Shown: positions 35,361 to 44,293 of the stretch, one piece after another
How positions within the stretch are numbered: position 1 is the first letter of the stretch
Layout of the letters: every line of letters begins with the position of its first letter
NCBI RefSeq assembly: GCF_019550915.1
Contig: NZ_JAHWCI010000005.1
Span: 310,001 to 374,000 of the forward strand
DNA length: 64,000 nucleotides
Reading direction: 5' to 3'
Origin: Mumia sp. zg.B17
GTDB lineage: Bacteria > Actinomycetota > Actinomycetes > Propionibacteriales > Nocardioidaceae
Translations under genes and position numbers: made by a program
Notes under the pieces: generated by a model
Database searches by the model: none
Told to the model about the DNA's origin: nothing
What the model saw: the letters and a program-made list of their open reading frames with translations, nothing else

Positions 35361-36500
35361 GTGGTCACTGTCCGGCGCTCCCTCTGGCACGAGCCGCGGC
35401 CTGCTGACGCCCCACCCGTCGGTCGTCTCGACTGGCTGCTGGTGGGAGTGTTCGCGGTCGCGGCCTTGGTCGAGGGCATCGTTCGTCCGGACCTGACCTG
35501 GCGACCCGTTGTCACGGTGCTCGCCCTGGCGCTGATTCCTGCCCTGCTCTGGCGGCGGGACCGCCCTCTGACAGCCGCCCTGGTCGGGTGGAGCGTCGCC
35601 GGGCTGCTCTCGGTCCTCCAGCTGACTGCGCACGCCGGGGACCTCGGCCTCTACTCCATGATGGCCGTGCTGATCCTGCTCTACTCCCTGGTGCGGTGGG
35701 GCTCGGGACGGGAGATTGTCCTGGGGACGGCGTTCGTGACCTTCGTCGTCGCGCTGGGGATGTACGCCTCCTCCGTCGGCTGGGCCGACGTTTTCGGCGG
35801 AAGCGTCCTCGTGCTGTTGTTCGTCGCCCTCGCGGCGGTGTTCCGCTACCGCGCAGACCTCTGGCATCGCCAACAGCGCGAGATCCGCAATCAGGAGCGG
35901 GTGGCATTGGCGCGCGAGCTGCACGACATCGTGGCCCACCACGTCTCGGCCATCGCGGTGCAGGCGCAGGCCGGTGGCGTGGTCGCCGGCATCCAGCCTG
36001 AGAAGGCTGCCGAGATCCTGGCCGCGATCGAGTCCGAAGCGTCGTCGACCCTTGCGGAGATGAGATCCATGGTGCGGGTGCTGCGTGAGGAGGAAGCGGT
36101 CACCTACTCACCGCCGAGGGGTGTCGCGGACCTGCCTGCGTTGGCGCGCGCCGACGCGACACCCACCGTCGAAGTCTCGCTGGACGGTTCGTCAACCCGG
36201 CTGGCACGCCCCGTGGACGCTGCGCTCTACCGGCTTGCGCAGGAGTCGCTGACCAACGCCGTACGGCACGCGCGGAGCGCGACCCGCGTCGGGATCGACG
36301 TACGCCGGGAGGGCGACGCCGTCAGGCTGCGTGTCAGCGACGATGGACAGATCGAGCCGGGACCAGCCCCGGAGCCTGGGTTCGGCCTGCTGGGCATGGC
36401 CGAACGCGCCCAGCTCCTCGGCGGATCGCTCTCCGCGGGGCCGGGGCCGGAGGGTGGCTGGGTGGTCGAGGCCGTGCTGCCGGCGGAGCCGCTGGCATGA
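35361..36500 (+). CDS. NarL-type sensor histidine kinase
   Basis: 379 residues. Five or so membrane segments in the first 160 residues form the sensor, with almost no extracytoplasmic loops. HisKA_3 dimerisation box ARELHDIVAHHVSA has the phospho-acceptor His188, and the HATPase domain has LAQESLTNAVRHA and GFGLLGMAERA. GTG 35361 lies 6 nt after a TAGGCT box, so the mRNA is leaderless. The stop overlaps the response regulator start by 4 nt (ATGA). Signal unknown. Confidence 0.92.
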   Translation: MVTVRRSLWHEPRPADAPPVGRLDWLLVGVFAVAALVEGIVRPDLTWRPVVTVLALALIPALLWRRDRPLTAALVGWSVAGLLSVLQLTAHAGDLGLYSMMAVLILLYSLVRWGSGREIVLGTAFVTFVVALGMYASSVGWADVFGGSVLVLLFVALAAVFRYRADLWHRQQREIRNQERVALARELHDIVAHHVSAIAVQAQAGGVVAGIQPEKAAEILAAIESEASSTLAEMRSMVRVLREEEAVTYSPPRGVADLPALARADATPTVEVSLDGSSTRLARPVDAALYRLAQESLTNAVRHARSATRVGIDVRREGDAVRLRVSDDGQIEPGPAPEPGFGLLGMAERAQLLGGSLSAGPGPEGGWVVEAVLPAEPLA

Positions 36501-37153
36501 GCATCCGCGTTGTCGTCGCCGACGACCAGGACCTGGTCCGGACCGGGCTGGTGATGATCCTCGGCGCGCAACCCGATCTCGAGGTCGTGGGGGAGGCGGC
36601 AGACGGGCTCGAAGCGCTCGACCTGGCGACCCGGCTGCGACCCGATGTCCTCCTCGTCGACATCCGGATGCCCGGCCTCGACGGCGTCGAGGTGACGCGG
36701 CGCCTGGCCGGGCCAGACGTGACGGACCCGATGGCGGTCGTCGTGATCACCACCTTCGACCTCGATGAGTACGTCCTCGGCGCCCTACGCGCCGGCGCCC
36801 GTGGCTTCCTGCTCAAAGACGCCGGGCCGGAGCTCCTGGTGCAGGCCATCCACGCGGCGGCCAACGGGGACGCGCTGATCGCCCCCAACGTCACCCGCCG
36901 GCTGCTGGCGACCTTCGCCGACCAGGTGCCGGTGGTGCCGTCCCAGCCCATCGATCCGCTCACCGAGCGTGAGGAGGAGGTGCTCGAGCTGGTGGCACAG
37001 GGCCGGACCAACGCCGAGATCGCCACGGAGCTCTTCGTCGGCCTGAGCACGGTCAAGACCCACGTCGCCTCGTTGATGACCAAGCTCGGCGCCCGCAACC
37101 GCGTCGAGATCGCGATGTGGGCATACGGCACCAGACGCGTGAGAGCCGATTAG
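36497..37153 (+). CDS. NarL/FixJ-family response regulator
   Basis: 218 residues. Receiver domain with acidic pocket DDQD at 9-12, phospho-acceptor D55 (LLVDIRMPG), switch Thr and Lys in the VVVITTFD and FLLKDAG segments. LuxR-type helix-turn-helix at about 155-205 (LTEREEEVLELVAQGRTNAE, STVKTHVASLMTKL). Partner of the preceding kinase through a 4-nt overlap. Confidence 0.95.
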   Translation: MSIRVVVADDQDLVRTGLVMILGAQPDLEVVGEAADGLEALDLATRLRPDVLLVDIRMPGLDGVEVTRRLAGPDVTDPMAVVVITTFDLDEYVLGALRAGARGFLLKDAGPELLVQAIHAAANGDALIAPNVTRRLLATFADQVPVVPSQPIDPLTEREEEVLELVAQGRTNAEIATELFVGLSTVKTHVASLMTKLGARNRVEIAMWAYGTRRVRAD

Positions 37154-37203
37154 CGGTACAGATCGCAGACCGCCAGCTCGGGAACCCCGCTCGGCGACCG
37201 AAC

Positions 37204-37572
37204 TCACTCCCCCGCCGGCACCTGGAAGGCTCGCACCTCGATCCGGCCGCCGAGGGCCTTCGACGCCCGGGCAGCCCAGCCAAGGGCTGCCTCCTCATCG
37301 GCGACGTCAATCACCCAGAAGCCCCCGAGGTACTCCGGCGCCTCCACGAACGGGCCGTTGACGGTGCTCAGCGACTCGCCGGTGTTGTCGACCGTGATCG
37401 CGCTCGAGGGCGGCATCAGACCACCCGCGAAGACGAAGGCTCCGGTCGACGTCAGCTCCTCGATGATCGCGCCGGTGGCCGCCATGGCCGCCTCGAGTTC
37501 AGCCGGGTCCATGGTCTCCATGGTCGGCTCCTCATCGGAGTCGTGCGGGACGGAAAGCAGGAATTGGCTCAT
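37204..37572 (-). CDS. YciI/YCII-related protein
   Basis: 122 residues, single YCII domain with the DGPF motif seen as VNGPFVEAPEYLGGFWVID. The family forms small dimeric barrels and often accompanies ECF sigma factors; here the nearest ECF is 4 kb away. ATG 37572. Biochemical role unknown. It converges with the response regulator gene, 50 bp apart. Confidence 0.85.
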   Translation of the reverse strand: MSQFLLSVPHDSDEEPTMETMDPAELEAAMAATGAIIEELTSTGAFVFAGGLMPPSSAITVDNTGESLSTVNGPFVEAPEYLGGFWVIDVADEEAALGWAARASKALGGRIEVRAFQVPAGE

Positions 37573-37606
37573 GCGGTGTACGACCGTCCTCGACGCGGGG
37601 ACTCAT

Positions 37607-37656
37607 CGGCCCACGTACCGGCCCACGTACCGGCCCAGTCTTAATCATTCAGATTA
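37607..37656. promoter_or_regulatory. 12-bp direct repeats and a TAATC-N5-GATTA dyad upstream of yciI
   Basis: CGGCCCACGTAC is repeated about 2.6 times from 37607. Next to it is TAATC (37642-37646) / GATTA (37652-37656) in unusually AT-rich sequence. Together they look like a control region for the yciI gene starting at 37572. Confidence 0.4.
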
Positions 37657-37858
37657 GGAGTCAAGGCAGCACCCGCGCTGACGTGAGCCAGCTGACCACC
37701 ACGGCCCGTCCGTGGCCGGAAGCCGGACTCGATGTCTCGCAGGCGGGAGACGCGCGCGGTGAGTCGTGCCGGCAGATGGCTACCTACACGGGTTCGAAGG
37801 CGCGCAGCTCCTCCGAGCCGCCGTGGACGATCACGCACGTCGACTCCGGGACCTCCCG

Positions 37859-38757
37859 CTACGCGCCGCGCAGGTCGCCGAGCAGCTCGGAGACCACGAG
37901 CCGGGTGTCGTCCGACAGTCCGTGCAGCGCCGCCGCAACCGATCGAACTGACGCCGCACCACACCGGCGAACCCGCCCGGTTCGTCCTCGAGCATCTCGG
38001 GAAAGCGGTGCTCCTGCCCCCGCCCGTCGACCGCCACCCAATAGCCCCCGGCCATCCTCCCTTCTTCGGGCGGGATTCCCTTGGAGCGTTCATCCTGCTC
38101 CTGGCTGATGGGAGGAAGCTCCGCGCGGATCGAGCACCACAGGCGCCCTCGGAACAGGACCGTGTGCTCCTCCCACAGCGCAGACCGTGTCGTCGCGAGG
38201 TCCTCCGTAGCCTGATCCCACCCGTGCTCGGAGACGTACCGGGCCCACTGGTCACTGGTCACATGGACCCACGTGGTGGGTTCGTCGAGCTGCTCAACCT
38301 CGATGGTCCCCGGACCGACCTCCCGCGCCACGACGGCCTCACCACTCAGATCGTCGAGCAGAGCGGCCCACCACTCGTCGCGCGTGGCGCCGTCGATGGC
38401 CGGAGGGAGTGTGCCCGCGACATCGGAGTCGCGATCGCGGACAAGACCGTAGATCCTCCCATCGAGCTCCCGGACGAGGTATGGCGCGAACACCGCCGGA
38501 TCCTCATACCCGGCGTCGCTGCGCCACTGCCGATCGAACAGCACCTGCGACCGCACCTGCAACGGCCCGTCCGCACCGCTCCCGTTGACCTCAATATCGA
38601 CGTCGACGTCGTCGAACCCATCCTCGTTGGCGACCACACGGAGGCCCGAAACACGCCATTCGCTGCCGTATCCGGTGAATCGATCGATGCCGTTTCCAGG
38701 GTCGTTCGCGTCGAAGATCCTCTGCAGCTGCGCCAGATAGGCGTCGTCGTCGATCAC
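37859..38757 (-). pseudogene. Unknown partner of the AAA ATPase, frameshifted near the 3' end
   Basis: About 300 codons, family not recognised; an acidic protein with alternating strand-like segments (IDRFTGYGSEWRVSGLRVV, ALWEEHTVLFRGRLWCSI). GTG 38757 overlaps the current stop of the AAA ATPase by 4 nt. After RRQFDR (about 37939) sense continues only in the -1 frame (VAAALHGLSDDTRLVVSELL) to TAG 37859. One missing C in the run at 37939-37940 would explain it. Protein-like sequence even continues beyond that TAG to 37785. Degenerate or mis-sequenced. Confidence 0.5.
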
Positions 38758-39569
38758 GGGGGCAGTCTGCACCCTCGATGTCCACCCGTCCACCATTCGG
38801 GTGGCTCGCCCGTTCCTCGAGCGCAGGCACTCGCGGCGCTGGTCAGCCGCCGGGGTCGAGCAGGTGACGGAGGGTACCGCTCGGGCGTCTCGAGGTATGC
38901 ACGCCAGTGGCGTACGAGCTCGAGCTCCTCCCAGCGAGCGTCCCGCAGACCCCAGGGACCGACCTCGATGATCCGCGCGGCGGGAAGCGAGGCGAGGACC
39001 GGCGAGTGAGTCGCGCACAGCACCTGTGCGCCCGAGCGCGTGAGGTCGTCGAGGCGCGCCATCAGCCCCAGCGTCGACGCGAAAGACAGCGCGGCCTCCG
39101 GCTCGTCGAGCACGTAGAAACCCGTTGAGTTGAAGCGTGCCTCGAGCACCGCGAGGAACGACTCCCCGTGACTCATCGCGTGGAAGTCCGGACCGCTGCC
39201 CGGGTTGTCCTCGAGGAACGTGTACCAGCCGTGCATCGTCTCTGCGCGCAGGAAGAAGCCCCACCGCCCTGATCCGATGCCTCGCTGCAGCAACAGCGAG
39301 CCGTGCAGATCTGACTCCGTACGGCGCGTCTGGTGATGCCCGTAGGCGGTGCCACCCTCTGGCGACAACCCGTCCGCGACGGCGATGGCCTCGACGATCG
39401 TCGACTTGCCCGACCCGTTCTCACCCACGAGGAACGTCACGCCGGGTCCGAGGTCAAGGCCCTCGCTGAGGAGCTGCTTCACAGCGGGGATGTCACCGGC
39501 CCAGTCATCGGGCAGCGGCGCGCCGGGGTTCGCCGAGACTCGTACCACCGGCTGCTGGTCGAAGCTCAC
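38754..39569 (-). CDS. AAA-family ATPase (AAA_21/ABC-like), frameshifted tail
   Basis: 271 residues as read. Walker A LVGENGSGKST at 47-57, Q/H-loop region, Walker B YVLDEPEAALSF and switch ATHSPVLAS. This is a soluble single-domain ATPase widespread in actinobacteria, without transporter partners. After ETPERY the expected ending LRHLLDPGG and a TGA at 38845-38843 appear only in the other frame; one extra G in the run 38872-38874 accounts for it. The present tail runs into the next gene. GTG 39569. Confidence 0.75.
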   Translation of the reverse strand: MSFDQQPVVRVSANPGAPLPDDWAGDIPAVKQLLSEGLDLGPGVTFLVGENGSGKSTIVEAIAVADGLSPEGGTAYGHHQTRRTESDLHGSLLLQRGIGSGRWGFFLRAETMHGWYTFLEDNPGSGPDFHAMSHGESFLAVLEARFNSTGFYVLDEPEAALSFASTLGLMARLDDLTRSGAQVLCATHSPVLASLPAARIIEVGPWGLRDARWEELELVRHWRAYLETPERYPPSPARPRRLTSAASACARGTGEPPEWWTGGHRGCRLPP

Positions 39570-39849
39570 GCGACCACTGTCGCATCACAGGCAAAGGCGA
39601 GACCGCACGCGAAGCATCGCGATGGAAACACGTCGTGCATTCGGGATGGCCGACCCTGCCGGGCTCTGCCGCACTCCGTCTACCCCGGCCGACCGCGCCT
39701 CCCGCCCAGTCGGACAGCTGCGCGCAGCGACAGCCCACCGCGATCTTTCGTGCCCGCTCCCCCGCCGCTTCGCGGTTCGGCAGCTCCAGGACGGCGAACC
39801 CGCCGCTGAGTTGCCGACGGAGGTCCGACAAGAGGAATAGGTCGGCCAC
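39505..39849 (-). CDS. Possible small hypothetical protein
   Basis: GTG 39849 is 17 nt after the stop of the P-loop kinase. The first 55 codons (LFLLSDLRRQLSGGFAVLEL, AAGERARKIAVGCRCAQL) have coding-like third positions; the rest does not, and the frame runs into the ATPase start. A fragment of a lost gene is as likely. The remaining spacer 39570-39866 shows nothing else. Confidence 0.25.
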   Translation of the reverse strand: MADLFLLSDLRRQLSGGFAVLELPNREAAGERARKIAVGCRCAQLSDWAGGAVGRGRRSAAEPGRVGHPECTTCFHRDASRAVSPLPVMRQWSRELRPAAGGTSLGEPRRAAAR

Positions 39850-39866
39850 GCGGTCGAACGAAGCGA

Positions 39867-40421
39867 CTACCTGCGCTGCTCGCTCAGGTCAGGGAAGCTC
39901 GGCCACCGATGGGCAGCCCACGTCAGCCAGGAGCCGAAGCCACGTGGCGGACTGGGAATTGGGCCGTCGTGGAGCTCGTCCGCTGACGGGCGCTCGAAGA
40001 GCGCCCGAGCCCGATCGTGGTCCGACTTCTGCAGGTCGACGGTCGTCTCGCGGCCGCTCGCCCATCGACGTGCAGCCCGGGCGCGGCGCTCGGCTTCCGG
40101 CAGGTCGACGACGTGCATCTCGAACCGCGCGTCCGCGTGCTCGGCGATCGCACGTACGGCCCATCGCTCGGCCGCCACCCAGCAACCGAAGTCCACGACG
40201 ACCGACGCCCCAGCGCGGAGGACCTGGTGGGCCGTCCAGAGGAGCCGCCCTTCGAGGATGTCGCGCTTTCCGTCGGCCTCCGGGTCACCGAACAGCGGGA
40301 TCATCCACTCGTCAGGGGTGAGGCGTACGGCTCGTGCAGTGTCTTCGAGGCCGCGAGCGACCGTGGTCTTGCCGACGCCAGGCAGCCCGACCATGAGGTG
40401 AAGGGTTGCTGTCGCGGTCAC
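39867..40421 (-). CDS. AAA_33-type P-loop kinase
   Basis: 184 residues. Walker A GLPGVGKTT at 12-20, an RLTPDEWM segment as in zeta-toxin/chloramphenicol-phosphotransferase-like kinases, and a lid RRARAARRWASGR. Such proteins phosphorylate small molecules or nucleotides; substrate unknown. GTG 40421 has no clear ribosome site, but CAGGCT 6 nt upstream could be a -10 for a leaderless start. Confidence 0.8.
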   Translation of the reverse strand: MTATATLHLMVGLPGVGKTTVARGLEDTARAVRLTPDEWMIPLFGDPEADGKRDILEGRLLWTAHQVLRAGASVVVDFGCWVAAERWAVRAIAEHADARFEMHVVDLPEAERRARAARRWASGRETTVDLQKSDHDRARALFERPSADELHDGPIPSPPRGFGSWLTWAAHRWPSFPDLSEQRR

Positions 40422-40504
40422 GGGGCAAGCCTGTCACGTCGCAAGCACGCAGACCCACGACTGACCCAGCCGGCCGCGAGCGACACCGATGATGGCCACC
40501 ACGA

Positions 40505-40640
40505 TGGGGCTTCTTGGGCACGAAGGTCGTGGTGACGCCACCTACGAAGACGACCACAGCCAGCAGACCTGTGGCGATCCACAGCGACACGCACATGTCG
40601 AGGTTCATGTCACGAAGACACCGTGTGACCACTCGTTGTG
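40505..40640 (-). pseudogene. Truncated copy of the DoxX gene 5' end
   Basis: Reads MNLDMCVSLWIATGLLAVVV then FVGGVTTTFVPKK, close to the first 35 residues of the intact DoxX gene next door, and the similarity includes the 30 nt before the start. After KPHRGGHH it dissolves. A partial tandem duplication that has decayed. Confidence 0.75.
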
Positions 40641-40680
40641 ACAGGACGGCTTCCTCGACGAACGAGCCGTACGCCGCCGA

Positions 40681-41076
40681 TCAGCTCACGAGCGGATAGT
40701 CGCCGAAGCGACCCCATGCGATGAAGGCCGCAATCGCGAGATAGAACCCAGTGAGTGCCACGAGGGCTGGCTGCCCCAACCGGCCATGAGTGATCATCGC
40801 CCCGACCATGAGCACCACCCAACAGGCGGCAGTGACGGGGGCCAGCACTGGCGCGATACCGACGACGGCGGGAACGATCAGCCCCACGGCGGCCAGGAGC
40901 TCCAGGACACCGAGCGTCTTGACGAAGCCGACGCTCGCATCAGCGGTCCATTCACCACCGCGCTGTGCAGCCAGCCTCTCCTTGGGGATGAAGGTCTTCG
41001 TGACTCCACCCACCACGGCGACCAGGGCCAGCAGGCCGGTGGCGATCCACAGCACCACGTTCATGTCGAGGTTCAT
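40681..41076 (-). CDS. DoxX-family membrane protein
   Basis: 131 residues, four membrane helices (LWIATGLLALVAVVGGV, LGVLELLAAVGLIVPAVVGI, APVTAACWVVLMVGAMITHG, VALTGFYLAIAAFIAWG). DoxX-like proteins are implicated in thiol/oxidative stress and are frequent ECF sigma targets; an ECF gene is divergent 130 bp away, so it is a likely regulon member. ATG 41076; no strong ribosome site. A truncated 5' copy lies just downstream. Confidence 0.83.
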   Translation of the reverse strand: MNLDMNVVLWIATGLLALVAVVGGVTKTFIPKERLAAQRGGEWTADASVGFVKTLGVLELLAAVGLIVPAVVGIAPVLAPVTAACWVVLMVGAMITHGRLGQPALVALTGFYLAIAAFIAWGRFGDYPLVS

Positions 41077-41208
41077 GTCATGGAGACGCCGCGTGACCGC
41101 GTGCTGTGACACGAGGCGGCGTTCCCGCCCCGACCGAGTCGAGTGATGACTAATCCCGCCCTCCCCCGTCACACGTACAACGGGACACGAAAGAGGGAAG
41201 GATGACCG

Positions 41209-42216
41209 ATGAGTACGGACACGCGGCTGGAGGAGATCGACATGAGCGATCTGGGCGGGAGCGGTCTCGGCATGCTCGACGAGCAGGCGTTCTCGGGACA
41301 GGTGGAACGGCACCGCCGTGAGCTGCACGTGCACTGCTATCGGATGCTCGGGTCGTTCCAGGATGCGGAGGACACAGTCCAGGAGACGTTCCTCCGCGCG
41401 TGGCGGCGGCGGGACACGTTCGAGGGCCGCTCCACCTTCCGCGCTTGGCTCTATCGCATCGCCACCAACGCCTCCCTGGACCTGCTGGCCAAGCGTCGCC
41501 CGGATCCGGCGACCGGCGGGGAGGTGCCGTGGTTGCAGCCGTACCCGGACCGCCTGCTGGACGAGATCCGAGCCGACGACGCAGACGAGCCGGAGAACGC
41601 CGCCGTCTCGCGGGAGACGATCGAGCTCGCGTACATCGTCGCCGTCCAGCACCTCGCGCCGCGTCCGCGGGCCGTGTTGATCCTGCGTGACGTGCTCGGG
41701 TGGCCGGCGAAGGACGTCGCTGAGCTCCTCGGAGACTCGGTCAACTCCGTCAACAGCGCCTTGCAGCGTGCCCGAGCCGGCATGCGGGAGCATCTGCCCG
41801 CCGAGCGTCAGGACTGGACCGGCGGCAAGGAGGACGCCGAGACCCGCGAGCTGGTGCGCCGTTTCACCGAGGCAAGCGTGGACGTCGACATCGACGCGCT
41901 CGCCGCGATGCTCAGCGACGACGTGAGGTTCTCGATGCCGCCGACGCCTGGCCTGCACGTCGGCCGCGAGGCCGTGCTGAGCGACTGGGTCGAGGACGGC
42001 TTCGAGAGCATGACGGGGCTGCACGCCCTGCCGACCGCGGTCAACCGCCAGCCTGCGCTCGCCGCCTACCTGTGGCAGGAGACCGAGAACGCGTACCTGC
42101 CATTGACGATCGACGTCCTGCGGATCAGCGGCGGGAAGGTCACCGAGATCACCATCTTCCACGCCGACCAGTTCCCGCTGCTCGGGCTGCCGGACCGCCT
42201 GCAGGCGGACGCATGA
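41209..42216 (+). CDS. ECF sigma factor with C-terminal SnoaL-like domain (SigX5/TIGR02960 type)
   Basis: 335 residues. Sigma region 2 (HVHCYRMLGSFQDAEDTVQE, FRAWLYRIATNASLDLLAKR) and region 4 (LILRDVLGWPAKDVAELL, SVNSALQRARAGMR), then a SnoaL/NTF2-like domain from about 215 (RRFTEASVDVDIDALAAML). In such ECFs the fused domain replaces a separate anti-sigma factor, and none is adjacent. ATG 41209 has GGAAGG upstream. Divergent from doxX, and overlapping the next membrane gene by 4 nt. Confidence 0.92.
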   Translation: MSTDTRLEEIDMSDLGGSGLGMLDEQAFSGQVERHRRELHVHCYRMLGSFQDAEDTVQETFLRAWRRRDTFEGRSTFRAWLYRIATNASLDLLAKRRPDPATGGEVPWLQPYPDRLLDEIRADDADEPENAAVSRETIELAYIVAVQHLAPRPRAVLILRDVLGWPAKDVAELLGDSVNSVNSALQRARAGMREHLPAERQDWTGGKEDAETRELVRRFTEASVDVDIDALAAMLSDDVRFSMPPTPGLHVGREAVLSDWVEDGFESMTGLHALPTAVNRQPALAAYLWQETENAYLPLTIDVLRISGGKVTEITIFHADQFPLLGLPDRLQADA

Positions 42217-42596
42217 GGCGGCTCGTCGGCGTCGGCGTGCTCGCCACGCTCGCCGCGGTCGTCGTCACCACCCTCGCCGCCGCGCTCGCCCGTGCGGCAG
42301 GCGTGGACTTGGAGGTGTCGGACGGCGAGGCGATCCCGTTGGCCGGGATCTCGGTGGTGACCGGCTTCTTCTCGCTCGTCGGCGTCGTCATCGCCGCCGC
42401 CTTGTTGCGCTGGAGCGCTCGCCCCGCCGTGTGGTTCGTACGGACGACGGTGTCGCTCACCGCGCTCTCGCTCGTCCCGCCGTTCCTCGCCGAGGCGGAT
42501 GCCGCCACCACCGGCACACTGGTCGGCCTGCACCTAGTCGCCGCGACCGTGATGATCCCGACGCTGGCGCGCAGCCTGCGCCAGCGGATCGCGTGA
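42213..42596 (+). CDS. DUF6069-like membrane protein
   Basis: 127 residues, four membrane segments (LVGVGVLATLAAVVVTTLAA, ISVVTGFFSLVGVVIAAALL, VSLTALSLVPPFLAEA, GLHLVAATVMIPTLA). Matches the DUF6069 pattern seen next to ECF factors. ATG 42213 overlaps the sigma gene stop (ATGA), so it is made with the sigma factor and may help sense its signal; that is inference. Confidence 0.8.
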   Translation: MRRLVGVGVLATLAAVVVTTLAAALARAAGVDLEVSDGEAIPLAGISVVTGFFSLVGVVIAAALLRWSARPAVWFVRTTVSLTALSLVPPFLAEADAATTGTLVGLHLVAATVMIPTLARSLRQRIA

Positions 42597-42622
42597 CGGG
42601 TCGACGTCGCGGTCAGGGGAGG

Positions 42623-44167
42623 TCAGATCGGGGTATCTTCCTCGTCCTGCTGCCACGCACTGGTCTCGCGATCGACCCGCGCGCTCAACGCCTCGTACGC
42701 CCGTGACTGCGCCTCGATCCGTTCGTCGATGGCGAGCTTCGCAGGGTCCGGATGCTCATCGTCCAACGCCGAGCGCAGTCGCTCCGCGAGACGTTCGTCG
42801 AGCGGGTGCAGGAGGGCCTGTTCGGACAGCCGCATGGCGGCCAGGCCGTATCCGTCGAGGAAGCGGTTCGACGGCGAGGGCGCCTCGTCTGCCGTCATCA
42901 GAGCGACGGCTCGGTCGATGAGCTCGACTGGTCGATCACCCTCGCGGTACCTGCCGAAGTCGTCGATCTCGAGCAGTGCCGCCAGGGTGACGGCGGCGAC
43001 GGGATCGTCCGCTCGCTCGGCTGCCGCGTGGGCGTAGCGACGTGCTCGGGCCAGCCGGCGTCGGTCGGCTTCCCACAACAGCGAGCCAGGATGCTCCCCG
43101 AGTTTTCGGAGGGGCGAGTGCGCGATCTGCCGTGCCCGGACGCTGAGGTACCAGCCGAAGTCACCGAGCGAGTCCTGCAACGGGTCGAGGATCTGGTCGA
43201 GGTAGACACGGACGTCGTGCTCTGCTGACTCGCTCCGTGACTCGTCGTACAACATGTTGAGGACACCTTCGGCGCGGTCGAGGACACACGGCCACGACGA
43301 GACGATCGCCTGCTTGACCCGGCTGGTCTCACTGCGAGCGTCCAGGGTGAGGATCCACGCATACGCGAACGCCAGGGCGGGGATGACGAGGGCGGCCCAG
43401 AGCTCGGGCGGTGGCGCCTGAGCGCTCGACCAGCCGTCGTACACGGCGCCGAGGACGGTCAACGCCACCATGGCTGCGGCGAACACCCTGACCGCACGCA
43501 GCTGCCACAGCGCGAGGGCCAGCTCCACCGTGAACTTGCCGCCGATGGCCTTCAGCCGCGCACCCCCGCGCTGCCCGAGGTCCTCGGCACGCTCGAAGCG
43601 CTGCGTACGCTCCGCGTGCAGCCGAGCGCGTTCCCGCTCCAGGTACCGGCGACGCCGCGCCGTCGGAGCACCCGCTTCGCCCGGCTGCCTCTCGAGCTCA
43701 CGGTCGATCGCCACGACGCTGACGACCTCGTCCAGGTTGCCTTCAGTCCAGTCACCCGAGAAGCGTCGGTACCGCCTGCGTGCGGCCGAAGGGTCACGCT
43801 GGACGTCGCCGATCAGCACGGAGACCCCGAACGTCGACGCCTCGGCCTCATGGCAGATCGTGAAGAGGTCCGTGGTCGACACGGCCGCCGGATTGCCGTA
43901 CACCGTGCGCAGGTTCTCCGCCCAGGTCTGGATGTCGGCGACTGCGCGGTCCGCAGCTCGACGCAGACTCGACTGGCCGAAGCCCATCACGAACACCAAC
44001 GCCGTCAGGAGCAGGCCTTCCGCCTGGATCAGCGCCGCCGGGAAGCCGTCCGTGGAGCCCCGCGCCGTCCGCCACACCCACACCACCGGGAGGGCGAAGG
44101 CGAAGACCATCACTGTCGGCAGCAGCCAGCGGCGCCAGAGCGGTATCCCGTCGTCGTTCGACGCCAT
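42623..44167 (-). CDS. Large membrane protein of unknown function
   Basis: 514 residues, not recognised. Two membrane helices near the N-terminus (WLLPTVMVFAFALPVVWVW, AEGLLLTALVFVMGFG), an Arg-rich cytoplasmic coiled region (RRRRYLERERARLHAERTQR), two more helices around 225-270, then a long helical cytoplasmic domain. ATG 44167 has GGGGAAG 8 nt upstream. Convergent with the DUF6069-like gene. No catalytic motif seen. Confidence 0.75.
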   Translation of the reverse strand: MASNDDGIPLWRRWLLPTVMVFAFALPVVWVWRTARGSTDGFPAALIQAEGLLLTALVFVMGFGQSSLRRAADRAVADIQTWAENLRTVYGNPAAVSTTDLFTICHEAEASTFGVSVLIGDVQRDPSAARRRYRRFSGDWTEGNLDEVVSVVAIDRELERQPGEAGAPTARRRRYLERERARLHAERTQRFERAEDLGQRGGARLKAIGGKFTVELALALWQLRAVRVFAAAMVALTVLGAVYDGWSSAQAPPPELWAALVIPALAFAYAWILTLDARSETSRVKQAIVSSWPCVLDRAEGVLNMLYDESRSESAEHDVRVYLDQILDPLQDSLGDFGWYLSVRARQIAHSPLRKLGEHPGSLLWEADRRRLARARRYAHAAAERADDPVAAVTLAALLEIDDFGRYREGDRPVELIDRAVALMTADEAPSPSNRFLDGYGLAAMRLSEQALLHPLDERLAERLRSALDDEHPDPAKLAIDERIEAQSRAYEALSARVDRETSAWQQDEEDTPI

Positions 44168-44293
44168 CTCAGTCACTTCCCCACCTCGTGCTGCCACTCC
44201 GGGAGCCGGGAACCTTCGCCCAGTCCAGGGGAGCATGCGCCCGGTCCACCTGGCGACCCTCTTGCAGAGTGCGCAGGCGGCGATCCGGGCCGG

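Noticed and set aside
42072-42212. Longer N-terminus for the DUF6069-like protein
   Set aside because: It is out-of-frame sigma-factor DNA; the membrane protein begins at ATG 42213 in an ATGA overlap.
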